Shown here piece by piece: positions 50,772 to 59,270 of a stretch of 64,000 nt of DNA. A program made the position numbers and the translations under genes. The DNA comes from Salinivirgaceae bacterium (lineage in GTDB: Bacteria; Bacteroidota; Bacteroidia; Bacteroidales; SZUA-534). The stretch's first letter is position 1; every line of letters begins with the position of its first letter. The DNA lies in NCBI GenBank assembly GCA_017474765.1, contig JAFVGW010000035.1, positions 91,109 to 155,108 of the forward strand, given 5' to 3'. The notes beneath the pieces are model-generated. The model saw only the letters and a list, made by a program, of their open reading frames with translations, was not told where the DNA came from and made no database searches.

Positions 50772-52091
50772 AATATCATAGACAGCCTCTGCTAGCAATT
50801 TGGTTCCGTATTTTCGGGAATACTGCTCGATATTCTGTGAGTTGCACGATACACAGCCAGTGGCCGTAAATTCATTGTAGAGTTCTGTAAGAACCAATCT
50901 TAAATGTGCGGCATCTTCAACTATAATGCCTGCTTGTGTGTGCTTTAGGCAATCTTCTTGCAAATGCGAGCTGAAAGGCTCATCATTGGAGTGCGAGTAT
51001 GGGTAATACTGTCTTTTCAACACTTCAGACTCTGCGTCGTTTCGATAGCATAGCAGAATTTTGCGCTTTATTGCAAGATAATCGTAGATTTTGGTTCCGA
51101 TAATCGAATAGTCGTTGAACAAGAGCATAGCATTATGTTGGCAGAGTTGTTGCAGCAGTTCGTTGTTCTTCATTCGTGGATAGACGTGAACAAACTCCTC
51201 CCAATGATTCTCTGCAATTATTTGCGATATATCTTCCGGCTTGTTTATTCCAAAGAAATTAAGTTCAATTTTTCTTCCTTTAGCAAATTCGGCAAAAACC
51301 GATAGCACGCCTTTATGCGGATGCCAATTGTAAATTGTCCCGGCAAAGGCTATCCGCATTTTGTCGGATTCTTGTGTGATATGTGAAATGGAAGAAGCAG
51401 CATCTGGGTTATATCCGTTGGGAATTATGTAGGTTGTGGGCAAACAAATGTTTTGGTTTATGATTTTTTTTAAAAAATTAGAAACTGTTACCAGTGCCGT
51501 GGCGTTTTTCGTGAATTTCCGTTCCCAGAAACGCGCAAACGGCAAGTCTGCCCGGTTTTTGTTCCCTGTCCATGGGTCACGGTAGTCGGCAATCCACGGA
51601 ATGTTGTGTTTACGGCTCAGGGCCGATGAATATTTGAACAGTACAAACGGCTCTCCAGTGGCAAGAATCGCATCTACATTGTTGTTTTTCAGATATTTTA
51701 CGGCACCGCGATATAAACACGACTTCGGTCCGACAAAAAACGGGTATTGTGCGAATTCATAGAAAGCCGAAACCGCTTTCCGTACAAGAGAAAAACGTTT
51801 TTTACCGTATTTGAGCATCAGTCTATTAGCAAGATTCGGCTTGTACGGCGTGCGGATAATTGTACCGCATTCGGTTTCCTCAACAATGGTTTCAGTGCTT
51901 TCGCTTGGCGCGATATAGTCGAGTTCGCTGCCGTATTTGTTTCCCCATTGCCGGGTGACAACTATCGGATATACACCAAACTCTTTCAAGTACTTATACC
52001 ACGCGTATGGTCGCAAACCGCCAACTGAAACGTATGGTGGAAAATCGTAGGCCAAAATAAGCAACCGTTTCATAGTTTCACATTTTATCAC
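50766..52091 (-). CDS. Glycosyltransferase, GT4-like
   Basis: 441 residues from the ATG at 52091, which overlaps the FKBP stop as ATGA; the internal ATG at 52073 (MKRLLILAYDFPPYVSVGG) fits the family start better and may be the true one. GT-B fold features: the N-terminal LLILAYDFPP..GG loop, DAILATGEPF, WIADYRDPW near 168, and a C-terminal nucleotide-sugar half with MRIAFAGTIYNWHPHKG and IGTKIYDYLAIKRKILLC containing the usual acidic/basic positions. The sugar donor and acceptor are unknown. No other polysaccharide genes are nearby, so this is an isolated gene. It is more AT-rich than its neighbours, which may mean acquisition. Confidence 0.8.
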   Translation of the reverse strand: MIKCETMKRLLILAYDFPPYVSVGGLRPYAWYKYLKEFGVYPIVVTRQWGNKYGSELDYIAPSESTETIVEETECGTIIRTPYKPNLANRLMLKYGKKRFSLVRKAVSAFYEFAQYPFFVGPKSCLYRGAVKYLKNNNVDAILATGEPFVLFKYSSALSRKHNIPWIADYRDPWTGNKNRADLPFARFWERKFTKNATALVTVSNFLKKIINQNICLPTTYIIPNGYNPDAASSISHITQESDKMRIAFAGTIYNWHPHKGVLSVFAEFAKGRKIELNFFGINKPEDISQIIAENHWEEFVHVYPRMKNNELLQQLCQHNAMLLFNDYSIIGTKIYDYLAIKRKILLCYRNDAESEVLKRQYYPYSHSNDEPFSSHLQEDCLKHTQAGIIVEDAAHLRLVLTELYNEFTATGCVSCNSQNIEQYSRKYGTKLLAEAVYDIA

Positions 52092-53293
52092 TCAATCACA
52101 TCCAAAACTTCAACATCGAAAATCAAATCGCTGTTGGCGGGAATCAATGGCGGTTGGCCTTCGTCGCCGTAGGCAAGACGGGCGGGCACAATCAGTTGAA
52201 AGCGTGAGCCGTTGCACATCAGCAGCGACGCTTCTTCCCAGCCGTCGATAATCAGGCCGGCGCCAACGGGGTAGCGGATGGGCTGCTCGCGTTTCACCGA
52301 CGAGTCAATCAACTTCCCGTCAGGCAGATATACCGAATAGTGCGCCGTCACAATGCTGCGGTTCTGAATCAGCGGGCCGTTGCCGGGCTCAAACACAATG
52401 TAGCGCAGACCGCTTTCGGTTGAGAGCGTGTCGCGGCCGGCGGCGTTCCATTTTTCAACTTTTATCTCGCGCGTTATGCGCACCATCTCAATGTCGAGAG
52501 TGATGTCGGTTTTGGGCGGAATGCGGTTGCCGTAGCCTTCTTCGCCAAAAGCCAACTTGTTGGGAATCACAAATCTGCATCGTGCGCCTTCGGCCATTGA
52601 GAGCAGGGCGGTGTCCATGCCTTCAAACGTCTCGCCAGCGCCAGCCGTGAATCGCCGCGGGTCGCCAGTGTTACGTGTCGATGTGTAGATGGTGCCGTCG
52701 GGCAGCCAGCCAGTATAGTGCACATAAACATTGTCGCCAGGCCGTGCAGGACTACCGTTTCCAGGGTCGATGGTGTAGCGGCGGATGCCACCGAAAAGTT
52801 TTTGCGCTTTCAGCCTTTTGGTAGGGAAGGGCGCAATGGCAGGGAAACTGTCGGTTTGAATCATCTTAATCTCGAAATGCAGAGTTGAGTTGCGCGGCAC
52901 TTCATAGGTGTCGATGTCGCCGTAGCCCAGATGCGGCGGCACAACCAGACTGATGCGGCCGCCTTCGCCAATCATCGGCAGCGCTTCTTCCCAGCCTTTA
53001 ATCACCTGTCCCTGTCCCAGCCAGATGTCGATGTTGCCCGTTTCGTCGGTCGAGCCGAAGACGGTGCCGTCGTCAAGGCGGCCTGTGTACTCGAGCCACA
53101 CGCGCCATCCCTTCTGCGGGTGGCGGCTGTTGCCAGGATTGTCGATTCGGTATTTCAGCCCCGATTTGGCGGTGGTGAAGCCGTCCTGCGCTGCGGCAGC
53201 GGTTGCCAGCAGGCAGATGACCGCCGCAGCCATCATCTTGAACACTGATGGCGTTGGAATATTCGATTTTTGCTTTTTGCTTTTCGACTTCAT
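52088..53293 (-). CDS. Triple-domain FKBP-type peptidyl-prolyl isomerase, exported
   Basis: 401 residues from the ATG at 53293 (MKSKSKKQKS). The 12 codons upstream are part of a palindromic repeat and are rejected. The signal peptide has MMAAAVICLLATAAAAQ with an unusually long basic N-region. Three FKBP domains in a row each have the pattern V.YTG.L.DGT.F and V.KGWEEAL / FEGMDTAL / IDGWEEASL, then IPP..LAYG (about 45-145, 170-275, 290-401). They catalyse proline isomerisation in the periplasm or outer envelope. Three tandem domains in one protein are uncommon. The stop overlaps the glycosyltransferase start. Confidence 0.85.
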   Translation of the reverse strand: MKSKSKKQKSNIPTPSVFKMMAAAVICLLATAAAAQDGFTTAKSGLKYRIDNPGNSRHPQKGWRVWLEYTGRLDDGTVFGSTDETGNIDIWLGQGQVIKGWEEALPMIGEGGRISLVVPPHLGYGDIDTYEVPRNSTLHFEIKMIQTDSFPAIAPFPTKRLKAQKLFGGIRRYTIDPGNGSPARPGDNVYVHYTGWLPDGTIYTSTRNTGDPRRFTAGAGETFEGMDTALLSMAEGARCRFVIPNKLAFGEEGYGNRIPPKTDITLDIEMVRITREIKVEKWNAAGRDTLSTESGLRYIVFEPGNGPLIQNRSIVTAHYSVYLPDGKLIDSSVKREQPIRYPVGAGLIIDGWEEASLLMCNGSRFQLIVPARLAYGDEGQPPLIPANSDLIFDVEVLDVIE

Positions 53294-53320
53294 TTCTCTA
53301 TGCCACTTATTGTCTTTGTC

Positions 53321-53457
53321 GGCTGCCACACTGTGACAGCCCTACATTGTTACGGACACGCGCGGTGTGTCCCTACGTTTGCCTTTTCAAATTTCATTTA
53401 AACGGACGCACGCGGTGTGTCCCTACGTTTGCGGACGCCACACTGTGACGTCCCTAC
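53321..53457. repeat. Cluster of four GC-rich palindromes
   Basis: 53321-53342: GGCTGCCACA/TGTGACAGCC with one mismatch. 53354-53372: GGACACGC/GTGTGTCC. 53404-53422: GGACGCAC/GTGTGTCC. 53433-53453: GGACGCCACA/TGTGACGTCC. All are followed by CTAC. The second and third also share the following CTACGTTTGC, giving a 50-base near-tandem duplication. The whole gap 53294-53514 is repeat-derived with no ORF. Confidence 0.75.
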
Positions 53458-53514
53458 TTATAACTTAAAACTTCTAAAACTTATTACTTATAACTTCCAA
53501 CTCGCCCCCAACAA

Positions 53515-54351
53515 CTAAAAATAAATATCCCCGTTCGTATCAATCCGTTTGTTCCAGTATCGAATCAGCAGAAAACCGAACAGCATTCCGCCAAGGTGGG
53601 CAAAATGCGCCACATTGTCGTTGGCATTCGGCACAATCACTGCCATCAGTTCAATCAGGCCGTAACCCAGCACAAACCATTTGGCTTTGATTGGAATGGG
53701 CGGGAAGATGAGCATCAACTGCACGTTGGGGAACATCATCCCGAAGGCCAGCAGCACGCCAAACACAGCGCCCGAAGCGCCCACAGTCGGCACGTTGGCA
53801 AACTCGCTGAAGAGTTTGGTCGTCGTCTGCACCGCAAGCCCGCGCAGTTGGGCATTGTCGGGCGATGCCGAGTATTCGGTAATCAGGTCGTTCACCCATT
53901 TGGCGGGGTGGTCGAGATTGCTGCGGATGAGCCGCGTGAAAAGTTCGGGGTCGGGGGCGCTGATGAACGCTGCAATCTCATCGTGAAAACCAGCCAGAGT
54001 GATGTAGCCCACAACGTTTTGGCACAACGCTGCGCCAACGCCCGTCACCAGATAGAAAATCAGGAACCGCTTGCCGCCCCACACCTGCTCAAGCACACGC
54101 CCGAACATCACCAACGCAAACATATTGAAGAAGATGTGCGCCACGTTGCCGTGCATGAACATGTAGGTAACTATCTGAATTGGTGAAAAATAGTCGGACT
54201 GAAAATTGTGCAGGGCCAGCCAGTTGCCGAGTTCGAAGCCCATTTTTCTTGAAATCAGTTGGTCGGCCAGAAAAACCACAATGTTTGCAATCAGCAGGTT
54301 TTTGATGACGGGTGGCAAATTGCCGAACAACGGTGTTCTATATCCTTGCAT
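53515..54351 (-). CDS. Rhomboid-family intramembrane serine protease
   Basis: 278 residues. About six hydrophobic segments (18-30, 62-85, 95-115, 193-210, 222-242, 250-262). Catalytic Ser193 in GASGAVFG and catalytic His252 in FAHLGGMLFG; YMFMHGNVAHIFFNMFAL (about 63-80) matches the conserved HxxxHxxxN motif of TM2. It cleaves transmembrane segments of unknown substrates. A long insertion (about 120-185) between TM3 and the Ser helix is soluble in character and larger than in GlpG. It is 9 bases downstream of mutL, so part of that transcript. Confidence 0.92.
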   Translation of the reverse strand: MQGYRTPLFGNLPPVIKNLLIANIVVFLADQLISRKMGFELGNWLALHNFQSDYFSPIQIVTYMFMHGNVAHIFFNMFALVMFGRVLEQVWGGKRFLIFYLVTGVGAALCQNVVGYITLAGFHDEIAAFISAPDPELFTRLIRSNLDHPAKWVNDLITEYSASPDNAQLRGLAVQTTTKLFSEFANVPTVGASGAVFGVLLAFGMMFPNVQLMLIFPPIPIKAKWFVLGYGLIELMAVIVPNANDNVAHFAHLGGMLFGFLLIRYWNKRIDTNGDIYF

Positions 54352-54360
54352 ATTAACTGT

Positions 54361-56220
54361 TTACTTAAATAATTTATCAATATCGTCATTGCTGATGATG
54401 GCCAGAACAGGCCGCCCCGATGGTGCGTAGTTGGGCATTTGGCAGGCAAAGAGCCGCGCGTTCAGGTCGGCCATCTCGTCCTGCGTGAGCGTCCGTCCGT
54501 AGCCGATGGCCATCTGCGACGCCAGCGATGCCGCAATGCTCTCGGTCATCGAGTCCTTCATGGCAATATATTCTTCGCCAGTCAGCATCAGCATTGAGTT
54601 CACCCAGTCTTTCAGGTCTTTCTCGGGGAATGTGGCGGGAACCGCCGACACAGAGAAACTGTTGCCGCCCAACTCGTTGATTTCGAAGCCAAGTTTCTCA
54701 AGTTCGGGAATCATCTGACGGAACAGGTCGGTGTCTTTCAGGTTCAGGTCGAGCCGCTCGGGGTAGAGCAGACGCTGCGACGCGCCTTCGTCGGTTGTGC
54801 GCCGCAGCATTTTTTCGAACAGAATGCGCTCGTGGGCGCGATGTTGGTCAATCACCATCAGCCCCGATTTGACGCTTGTCAGAATGTATTTGCCCTTCAG
54901 TTGGAAGAACCTGCCCGCCGATGCAGCCGCCTGCCCGCCGTCGGTTCCCAGATTGAGTTGCTGCTGAACGCCTTCGTTATTATTTTGATTTTCAGACTGA
55001 TTGCTATCGGTGGTCCGATTGCTTTCAAACTCGCCGTAGAGTTTCTGCCAGTCGGTGTTGTCCGACATGCGGCTGCGGAACGTGGCCTGATGCGTCGGGC
55101 CGCTGCTTTTGGTGCTCTCGAACGGATTGTAGCCCGCATTGTAATGAATCTGCGGCGGCACCACTTCATCGTTTTTGCTGAAAGTCGGAATCTCAATCGT
55201 CGGCAGATTCTCAAAATCCATGGTCGGCCCCACGCTGAACTTGCCCAGCGCTTCCTTCACGGTGCTCATCAGTATCGGCCACATGGCCTGCTCGTTCTCG
55301 AATTTTATCTCGGTTTTTGTGGGGTGGATGTTGATGTCGATGGTCGACGGGTCAACATCGATATAGATGAAAAACGTTGGATTTTTGCCAGTGGGCAGCA
55401 GGTTGTCGTAGGCTCGCTGCACCGCGCGGGCAAATATTCCGTGCTTCATAAACCGATGATTGACAAAGAAATATTGGTCGGACTTGGTTTTGGCGCATTC
55501 GGGTGTGCCAATGTAGCCCTTTATTTTCGCCATCGATGTTTCCGACTCAATCGGCAGCAGATATTTGCTCATCGATTTGCCCGCCACGCCCAGAATGCGG
55601 TTCATGGTGTTCGATGCCGACAGGTTCAGCATCACCACGCCGTTGTGCGTCAGCGACATCTCAATGTCGGGGTGAGCCAGTGCCACGCGGTAGAACTCTT
55701 CGGTCACAAGCCCCATCTCGTAACTGTCCGATTTCAGGAACTTGCGGCGTGCAGGCACGTTGTAGAACAGATTCTTGACCATTATGTTGGTGCCGTTGGG
55801 GCAGGCGGTGGGCTCTTGCGTTTCCACTTCCGACCCCGACATCCGAATCAGCGTGCCCATCTCGTCACCGTATTTGCGCGTGCGCATCTCAACGGTGGCA
55901 ATGGCAACAATCGACGCCATGGCTTCGCCGCGGAAGCCCATTGTTTGAATATCAAACAAATCGGCTGCCTTTTGGATTTTCGATGTTGCGTGCCGCTCAA
56001 AGCACATTCGCGCGTCGGTGGCCGACATTCCGCAGCCGTTGTCGATGACCTGCACAAGCGTCTTGCCCGCGTCCTTCACAATCACCTGAATTTTGGTTGC
56101 GCCCGCATCGACCGAGTTCTCAACCAGTTCCTTAATCACCGAAGCGGGGCGTTGCACAACTTCGCCTGCGGCAATTTGGTTGGCCACATGGTCGGGCAGA
56201 AGATTGATGATGTCGGCCAT
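54361..56220 (-). CDS. mutL: DNA mismatch repair protein MutL
   Basis: 619 residues. GHKL ATPase motifs: ELVENSVDAGATKIQV, DNGCGM, GFRGEAMASI, followed by the MutL transducer (about 210-330). A glutamine/asparagine-rich linker (about 340-440) precedes the C-terminal dimerisation domain with DQHRAHERILFE near 460, which resembles the endonuclease motif DQHAxxExxxxE with one change. The later metal motif (CPHGRP) appears as APSGRP, so nicking activity is uncertain. It couples mismatch recognition by MutS to strand removal. First is a small membrane gene 3 bases upstream, then mutL, then rhomboid. Confidence 0.95.
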   Translation of the reverse strand: MADIINLLPDHVANQIAAGEVVQRPASVIKELVENSVDAGATKIQVIVKDAGKTLVQVIDNGCGMSATDARMCFERHATSKIQKAADLFDIQTMGFRGEAMASIVAIATVEMRTRKYGDEMGTLIRMSGSEVETQEPTACPNGTNIMVKNLFYNVPARRKFLKSDSYEMGLVTEEFYRVALAHPDIEMSLTHNGVVMLNLSASNTMNRILGVAGKSMSKYLLPIESETSMAKIKGYIGTPECAKTKSDQYFFVNHRFMKHGIFARAVQRAYDNLLPTGKNPTFFIYIDVDPSTIDINIHPTKTEIKFENEQAMWPILMSTVKEALGKFSVGPTMDFENLPTIEIPTFSKNDEVVPPQIHYNAGYNPFESTKSSGPTHQATFRSRMSDNTDWQKLYGEFESNRTTDSNQSENQNNNEGVQQQLNLGTDGGQAAASAGRFFQLKGKYILTSVKSGLMVIDQHRAHERILFEKMLRRTTDEGASQRLLYPERLDLNLKDTDLFRQMIPELEKLGFEINELGGNSFSVSAVPATFPEKDLKDWVNSMLMLTGEEYIAMKDSMTESIAASLASQMAIGYGRTLTQDEMADLNARLFACQMPNYAPSGRPVLAIISNDDIDKLFK

Positions 56221-56223
56221 AGA

Positions 56224-56490
56224 TTATCGCAGAAAACGTTGTTGCAGAAAGAAATACACAGCCGCAAGCGCCAGAAAGATTATCAGCACGCGTTTGCTCG
56301 ACTTCTGCCGCTGCTTGCGGGCAAAATGAATGAAGTTTGGCGCTTCGTCGGATTGCTCGCCGTTTTCACGTTTCACATCGCGCTCAATGCGCTCATGACG
56401 TTCGCGCCGTTTCTCGTCCTGCTCGTTGTAGAACAGCGGCTTATAATTGAATCGGCGGGTGCCAGGTAAACTGAAGAATGCCATACTCAC
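56224..56490 (-). CDS. Small membrane protein upstream of mutL
   Basis: 88 residues from the ATG at 56490 (MSMAFFSLPG; the ATG at 56484 is an alternative). The N-terminal 60 residues are very charged (NEQDEKRRERHERIERDVKR), followed by a basic KQRQKSSKR and one C-terminal transmembrane helix VLIIFLALAAVYFFLQ. A tail-anchored layout is expected. No family assigned. Its position directly before mutL (3-base gap) suggests co-transcription. A minus-strand -7 box TATCTTTG at 56515-56508 lies 17 bases before the start. Confidence 0.7.
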   Translation of the reverse strand: MSMAFFSLPGTRRFNYKPLFYNEQDEKRRERHERIERDVKRENGEQSDEAPNFIHFARKQRQKSSKRVLIIFLALAAVYFFLQQRFLR

Positions 56491-56507
56491 ATATATTTTG
56501 TTATTGG

Positions 56508-56515
56508 CAAAGATA
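56508..56515 (-). promoter_or_regulatory. -7 element of the mutL operon
   Basis: Minus-strand TATCTTTG, fitting TAnnTTTG. No -33 TTG is seen at the expected distance. On the plus strand a second TATCTTTG lies at 56585-56592 for the divergent lipoprotein gene. Confidence 0.45.
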
Positions 56516-56655
56516 AGTTATTAGTTGAAAGTTGAAAGCGGACGTTCATATCCTTGTTCCCGTTTACGATTCCCGAATAATTCATATCTTTGATTTGCTG
56601 AAAATGAACAACAACAAAAATATAACACAAGTGTTAATCTTTAATATTACGATTG

Positions 56656-57147
56656 ATGAAGAAATCTTTGATTAAACAGAGCATTATTATTTCTGTTGTT
56701 ATTTTCTGTTTGTTATGTGGATGTAGAAAAAAATACACAAGGGATGATTATGTGGGCGTATATTGTTATACTTATTTCAAGAATGAGTATCAAATTATTG
56801 ATTATGTTGTGCTTAATAAAGATGGCAGTTATCGCCATATATATATAGAAAATGAAGATACTACGGAGAGTATAGGCACTTGGGAATTATTTAAATATAA
56901 AACTGATATTGATTTATATCTTAACGATTGGGTAATGACAGGGAAAGAAAAAGAATCATTCTCGTATAGAGAAAATAACGACTATTCGGAATATATCTCG
57001 CCATTTTCTAAGTCACCATACTTATTGAGATTTAATCCCGACATAGATATCGATTTTTGGAGAATAGATAGCCTTGAAGCGATTGAATTAGGCATAAAAG
57101 AAGAAGGTGTAATATGGAAGATGAACCCTAAATTTAGGATAAATTAG
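56656..57147 (+). CDS. AT-rich lipoprotein, unknown function
   Basis: 163 residues from the ATG at 56656. A basic start and hydrophobic core IIISVVIFCLLCGC give a signal peptide with lipobox-like LCGC (Cys near 24). The mature part reads YTRDDYVGVYCYTYFKNEYQIIDYVVLNKDGSYRH..., a small beta-rich domain, with TWELFKYKTDIDLYLNDW, resembling lipocalin-like or DUF-type Bacteroidetes lipoproteins without a firm match. It is markedly more AT-rich than its neighbours (about 30% GC) and lies in a pocket between mutL and tRNA-Glu, which suggests horizontal acquisition. Confidence 0.6.
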   Translation: MKKSLIKQSIIISVVIFCLLCGCRKKYTRDDYVGVYCYTYFKNEYQIIDYVVLNKDGSYRHIYIENEDTTESIGTWELFKYKTDIDLYLNDWVMTGKEKESFSYRENNDYSEYISPFSKSPYLLRFNPDIDIDFWRIDSLEAIELGIKEEGVIWKMNPKFRIN

Positions 57148-57351
57148 CATCACATAAAAATGTTAGGCTGAGTAACAGTGTTGCAATACTAATGTATCTG
57201 CAGTGTAGTGTTGCCGATAGTGCGAGAAAAATCCGTTCAATCTGTGTTATCTGCGTTCACAATATATGTGGACAGCGTTCAAAGAAACAGTGAAAACCAG
57301 CGCACTAAAAGTAAGAGATTGTGAATTGTTTTTTTTTGCTAAATTCGCAGT
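57148..57351 (+). other. 204-base gap, repeat-like text
   Basis: It contains an ATCCGTTCAATCTGTGTTATCTGCG phrase (about 57230-57255) resembling low-complexity intergenic phrases at 4630-4670 and 5440-5465. No ORF or consensus promoter; a TAAATTCG at 57340-57347 is a weak -7 candidate for the DUF1016 gene. Confidence 0.35.
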
Positions 57352-58419
57352 ATGGATAAAATAAAAACCATTGATTCACAATTGATAGGGCAAGTAAGCG
57401 AGCGCCTTTTTGAAGGCGTTGCCGGAATCATCGACAATGCAATGACGCAAGTAGCGGTCTATGTCAACTCACAGTCGAGCATAACATTTTGGAATGTAGG
57501 CAGATACATTATCGATGATTTGGGCTATCAGAACTATTCGGCATACGGACAGAAGATTCTTGCGGCACTGTCGCAAAGATTGATGGCCCGTTATGGCAAA
57601 GGGTACACATATTCAGCACTGACAAGAATGATGAAAGTGGCCCGCATCTACAGCGACGGCGAAATGTTTGCGACACTGTCGCAAACATTGAGTTGGAGTC
57701 ATTTTCTTGAGCTCATAACCATTGAGAATGCTACCAAACGCCTGTTCTATCAGCAGATGGGAATTGCGGAACATTGGAGTGTCAATCAGTTGCGCCGCAA
57801 GCAAGACGAAATGGCATACGAGCGTTCGGTGATTGCCGCCAAACCCGATGATGAGATTGTCGAAACACTAAGCAAAATCACCCCGCAGCACACAGAGCCC
57901 GATGCGGTTCTGAAAAGTTCGTATGTGCTCGATTTTCTCGGACTGAGTGGATATTATTCCGAAGATGAACTCGAAACCGCCATCTCAAAGCAATTGGAGA
58001 ATTTCATTTTGGAACTCGGCCAGGGATTCGCTTTTCTCGAAAGACAAAAGCGGTTCACCATCGACGGAACCGACTATTATCTTGATTTGCTGTTCTATCA
58101 TCGGACTCTTAAATGTTTGGTGGCCATCGATTTGAAATTAGGAAAGTTCAAGCCGCAATACAAGGGGCAGATGGAACTTTACCTGAAATATATGCAGAAA
58201 TACGACACACGGCCAGGCGAGAATCCGCCCATTGGGCTGTTGCTTTGCAGCGAGGGAAACATCGAACACATTGAGTTGCTTATGCTCGACGATGCAAACA
58301 TAAAAGTCAGCCAGTACACCACCAGTCTGCCCGATAAACAATGGTTCATTGACAAACTGAACCGCTCTATTATGATAGCAAAAGAGTGTGGAAGCAATAT
58401 TTCTCAAAAAGAAAGCTGA
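57352..58419 (+). CDS. DUF1016 (YhcG-type) PDDEXK nuclease
   Basis: 355 residues. The N-terminal DUF1016 helical domain (about 15-160) reads WNVGRYIIDDLGYQNYSAYGQKIL...LSQRLMARYGKGYTYSALTRMMKVARIY, and the C-terminal PDDEXK nuclease domain covers about 190-340. Core residues are D245 (YYLDLLFYH) and D260-L-K262 (VAIDLKLG), with GQMELYLKY; the usual Glu in ExK is an Asp. The family is widespread, often beside restriction-modification or other mobile-element genes, and its biological role is not settled. Here it stands alone, with no methylase or toxin-antitoxin partner. Confidence 0.85.
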   Translation: MDKIKTIDSQLIGQVSERLFEGVAGIIDNAMTQVAVYVNSQSSITFWNVGRYIIDDLGYQNYSAYGQKILAALSQRLMARYGKGYTYSALTRMMKVARIYSDGEMFATLSQTLSWSHFLELITIENATKRLFYQQMGIAEHWSVNQLRRKQDEMAYERSVIAAKPDDEIVETLSKITPQHTEPDAVLKSSYVLDFLGLSGYYSEDELETAISKQLENFILELGQGFAFLERQKRFTIDGTDYYLDLLFYHRTLKCLVAIDLKLGKFKPQYKGQMELYLKYMQKYDTRPGENPPIGLLLCSEGNIEHIELLMLDDANIKVSQYTTSLPDKQWFIDKLNRSIMIAKECGSNISQKES

Positions 58420-58466
58420 ACTCACTTTTATTCCGTTCAGGAGCGGAGAAGCAGGTCAAGTAGTAA

Positions 58467-58669
58467 AAACAAACCGGCGTTCCACTGCCAACACCTAAAA
58501 GCCGTCCGTTAAAGAAACGAGATGCCCAACCAAGCTTCCGCCAACTCGCCGAACAAAATTCCGCCAAACCGATGAAATGAACCATATTGCCGAATACATT
58601 GAAACCAATGTGCTGCGTTGGAAATCCGATGAATTTAACAGTCGAACAACGGTCAAGATGCGTTGGTAA
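58467..58669 (+). pseudogene. Decayed coding remnant in two frames
   Basis: 58467-58580 is an open run without a start codon that includes PLKKRDAQPSFRQLAEQNSA and ends at TGA. It overlaps, through ATGA at 58577-58580, a 30-codon frame (58577-58669) reading MNHIAEYIETNVLRW. The codon pattern and composition look protein-like in both pieces, as if a -1 shift had split one gene end. I recognise no family. The rest of 58420-58836 shows nothing except the promoter noted below. Confidence 0.25.
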
Positions 58670-58784
58670 TATTTGTATTCTTGCGTAATATGCATATTTA
58701 TAAATAATTATAGACTTTGATGGATTGTTTCTATTATTACAAACAAAAAAATGCCGCCGTGGTTTTTTATTAGAAAAATGTGTG

Positions 58785-58792
58785 TATATTTG
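58785..58792 (+). promoter_or_regulatory. -7 element before tRNA-Glu
   Basis: TATATTTG fits TAnnTTTG; a T-rich stretch (58762-58768) sits at the -33 position but lacks a clear TTG. It probably drives tRNA-Glu and possibly rpsT. Confidence 0.5.
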
Positions 58793-58836
58793 CACCGCTA
58801 AAATTCAAAGGGATTTAGCAAGTTCTTTTTTTTAAT

Positions 58837-58908
58837 GGTCGGTTCATCTAAGGGTTAGGATTCAAGATTTTCATTCTTGCCATAGGGGTTCGAATCCCCT
58901 ACCGACTA
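58837..58908 (+). tRNA. tRNA-Glu (anticodon TTC)
   Basis: 72 bases. Acceptor GGTCGGT/ACCGACT (first pair G-T), D stem ATCT/GGAT, anticodon stem CAAGA/TCTTG with loop TTTTCAT (anticodon TTC), T arm AGGGG-TTCGAAT-CCCCT, discriminator A. CCA is not encoded. It precedes rpsT by 28 bases. Confidence 0.95.
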
Positions 58909-58936
58909 CAGGATTTTTAAAAATATTTAAAGCATT

Positions 58937-59191
58937 ATGGCAAATCATAAGTCATCAGAGAAAAGAATTCGTCAGACCGAAACTCGCAACGAGCACAATA
59001 GGTACTATGCCAAAACAGCCCGCAACGCTGTCCGCGATTTGCGCGCTACAACTGTAAAGGCCGATGCAGAGGCAATGCTTCCGAAAGTAAATGCTATGCT
59101 CGACAAACTTGCAAAGAACAATATCATTCACAAGAACAAAGCTTCTAACTTGAAATCAAGCTTGGCTTTGCACGTGAACGCATTGGCATAA
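58937..59191 (+). CDS. rpsT: 30S ribosomal protein S20
   Basis: 84 residues, highly basic, with the family pattern [22 protein letters not shown]...[20 protein letters not shown] and a C-terminal [23 protein letters not shown]. It binds 16S rRNA early in small-subunit assembly. It lies 28 bases after tRNA-Glu, probably on the same transcript, and is followed by a strong terminator. Confidence 0.97.
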   Translation: MANHKSSEKRIRQTETRNEHNRYYAKTARNAVRDLRATTVKADAEAMLPKVNAMLDKLAKNNIIHKNKASNLKSSLALHVNALA

Positions 59192-59215
59192 GCCGAATTT
59201 TTCAAACGATATTAG

Positions 59216-59246
59216 AGCCTCTCGCCGCAAACGAGAGGCTTTTGTT
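59216..59246 (+). terminator. Terminator after rpsT
   Basis: AGCCTCTCG (59216-59224) pairs with CGAGAGGCT (59232-59240), 9-bp perfect stem, then TTTGTT. Confidence 0.88.
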
Positions 59247-59270
59247 GTTTAGCCATTAATAATTTTTGCC

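Noticed and set aside
53321..53457. Insertion sequence
   Set aside because: Palindromes are under 30 bases with no transposase in the window.
54832..56469. 545-codon plus-strand open frame
   Set aside because: It lies opposite mutL and has no family motifs; mutL is clearly the gene.
58837..58908. Integration (att) duplication of the tRNA-Glu end
   Set aside because: No second copy of the T-arm/acceptor sequence was found in the flanking accessory pocket.
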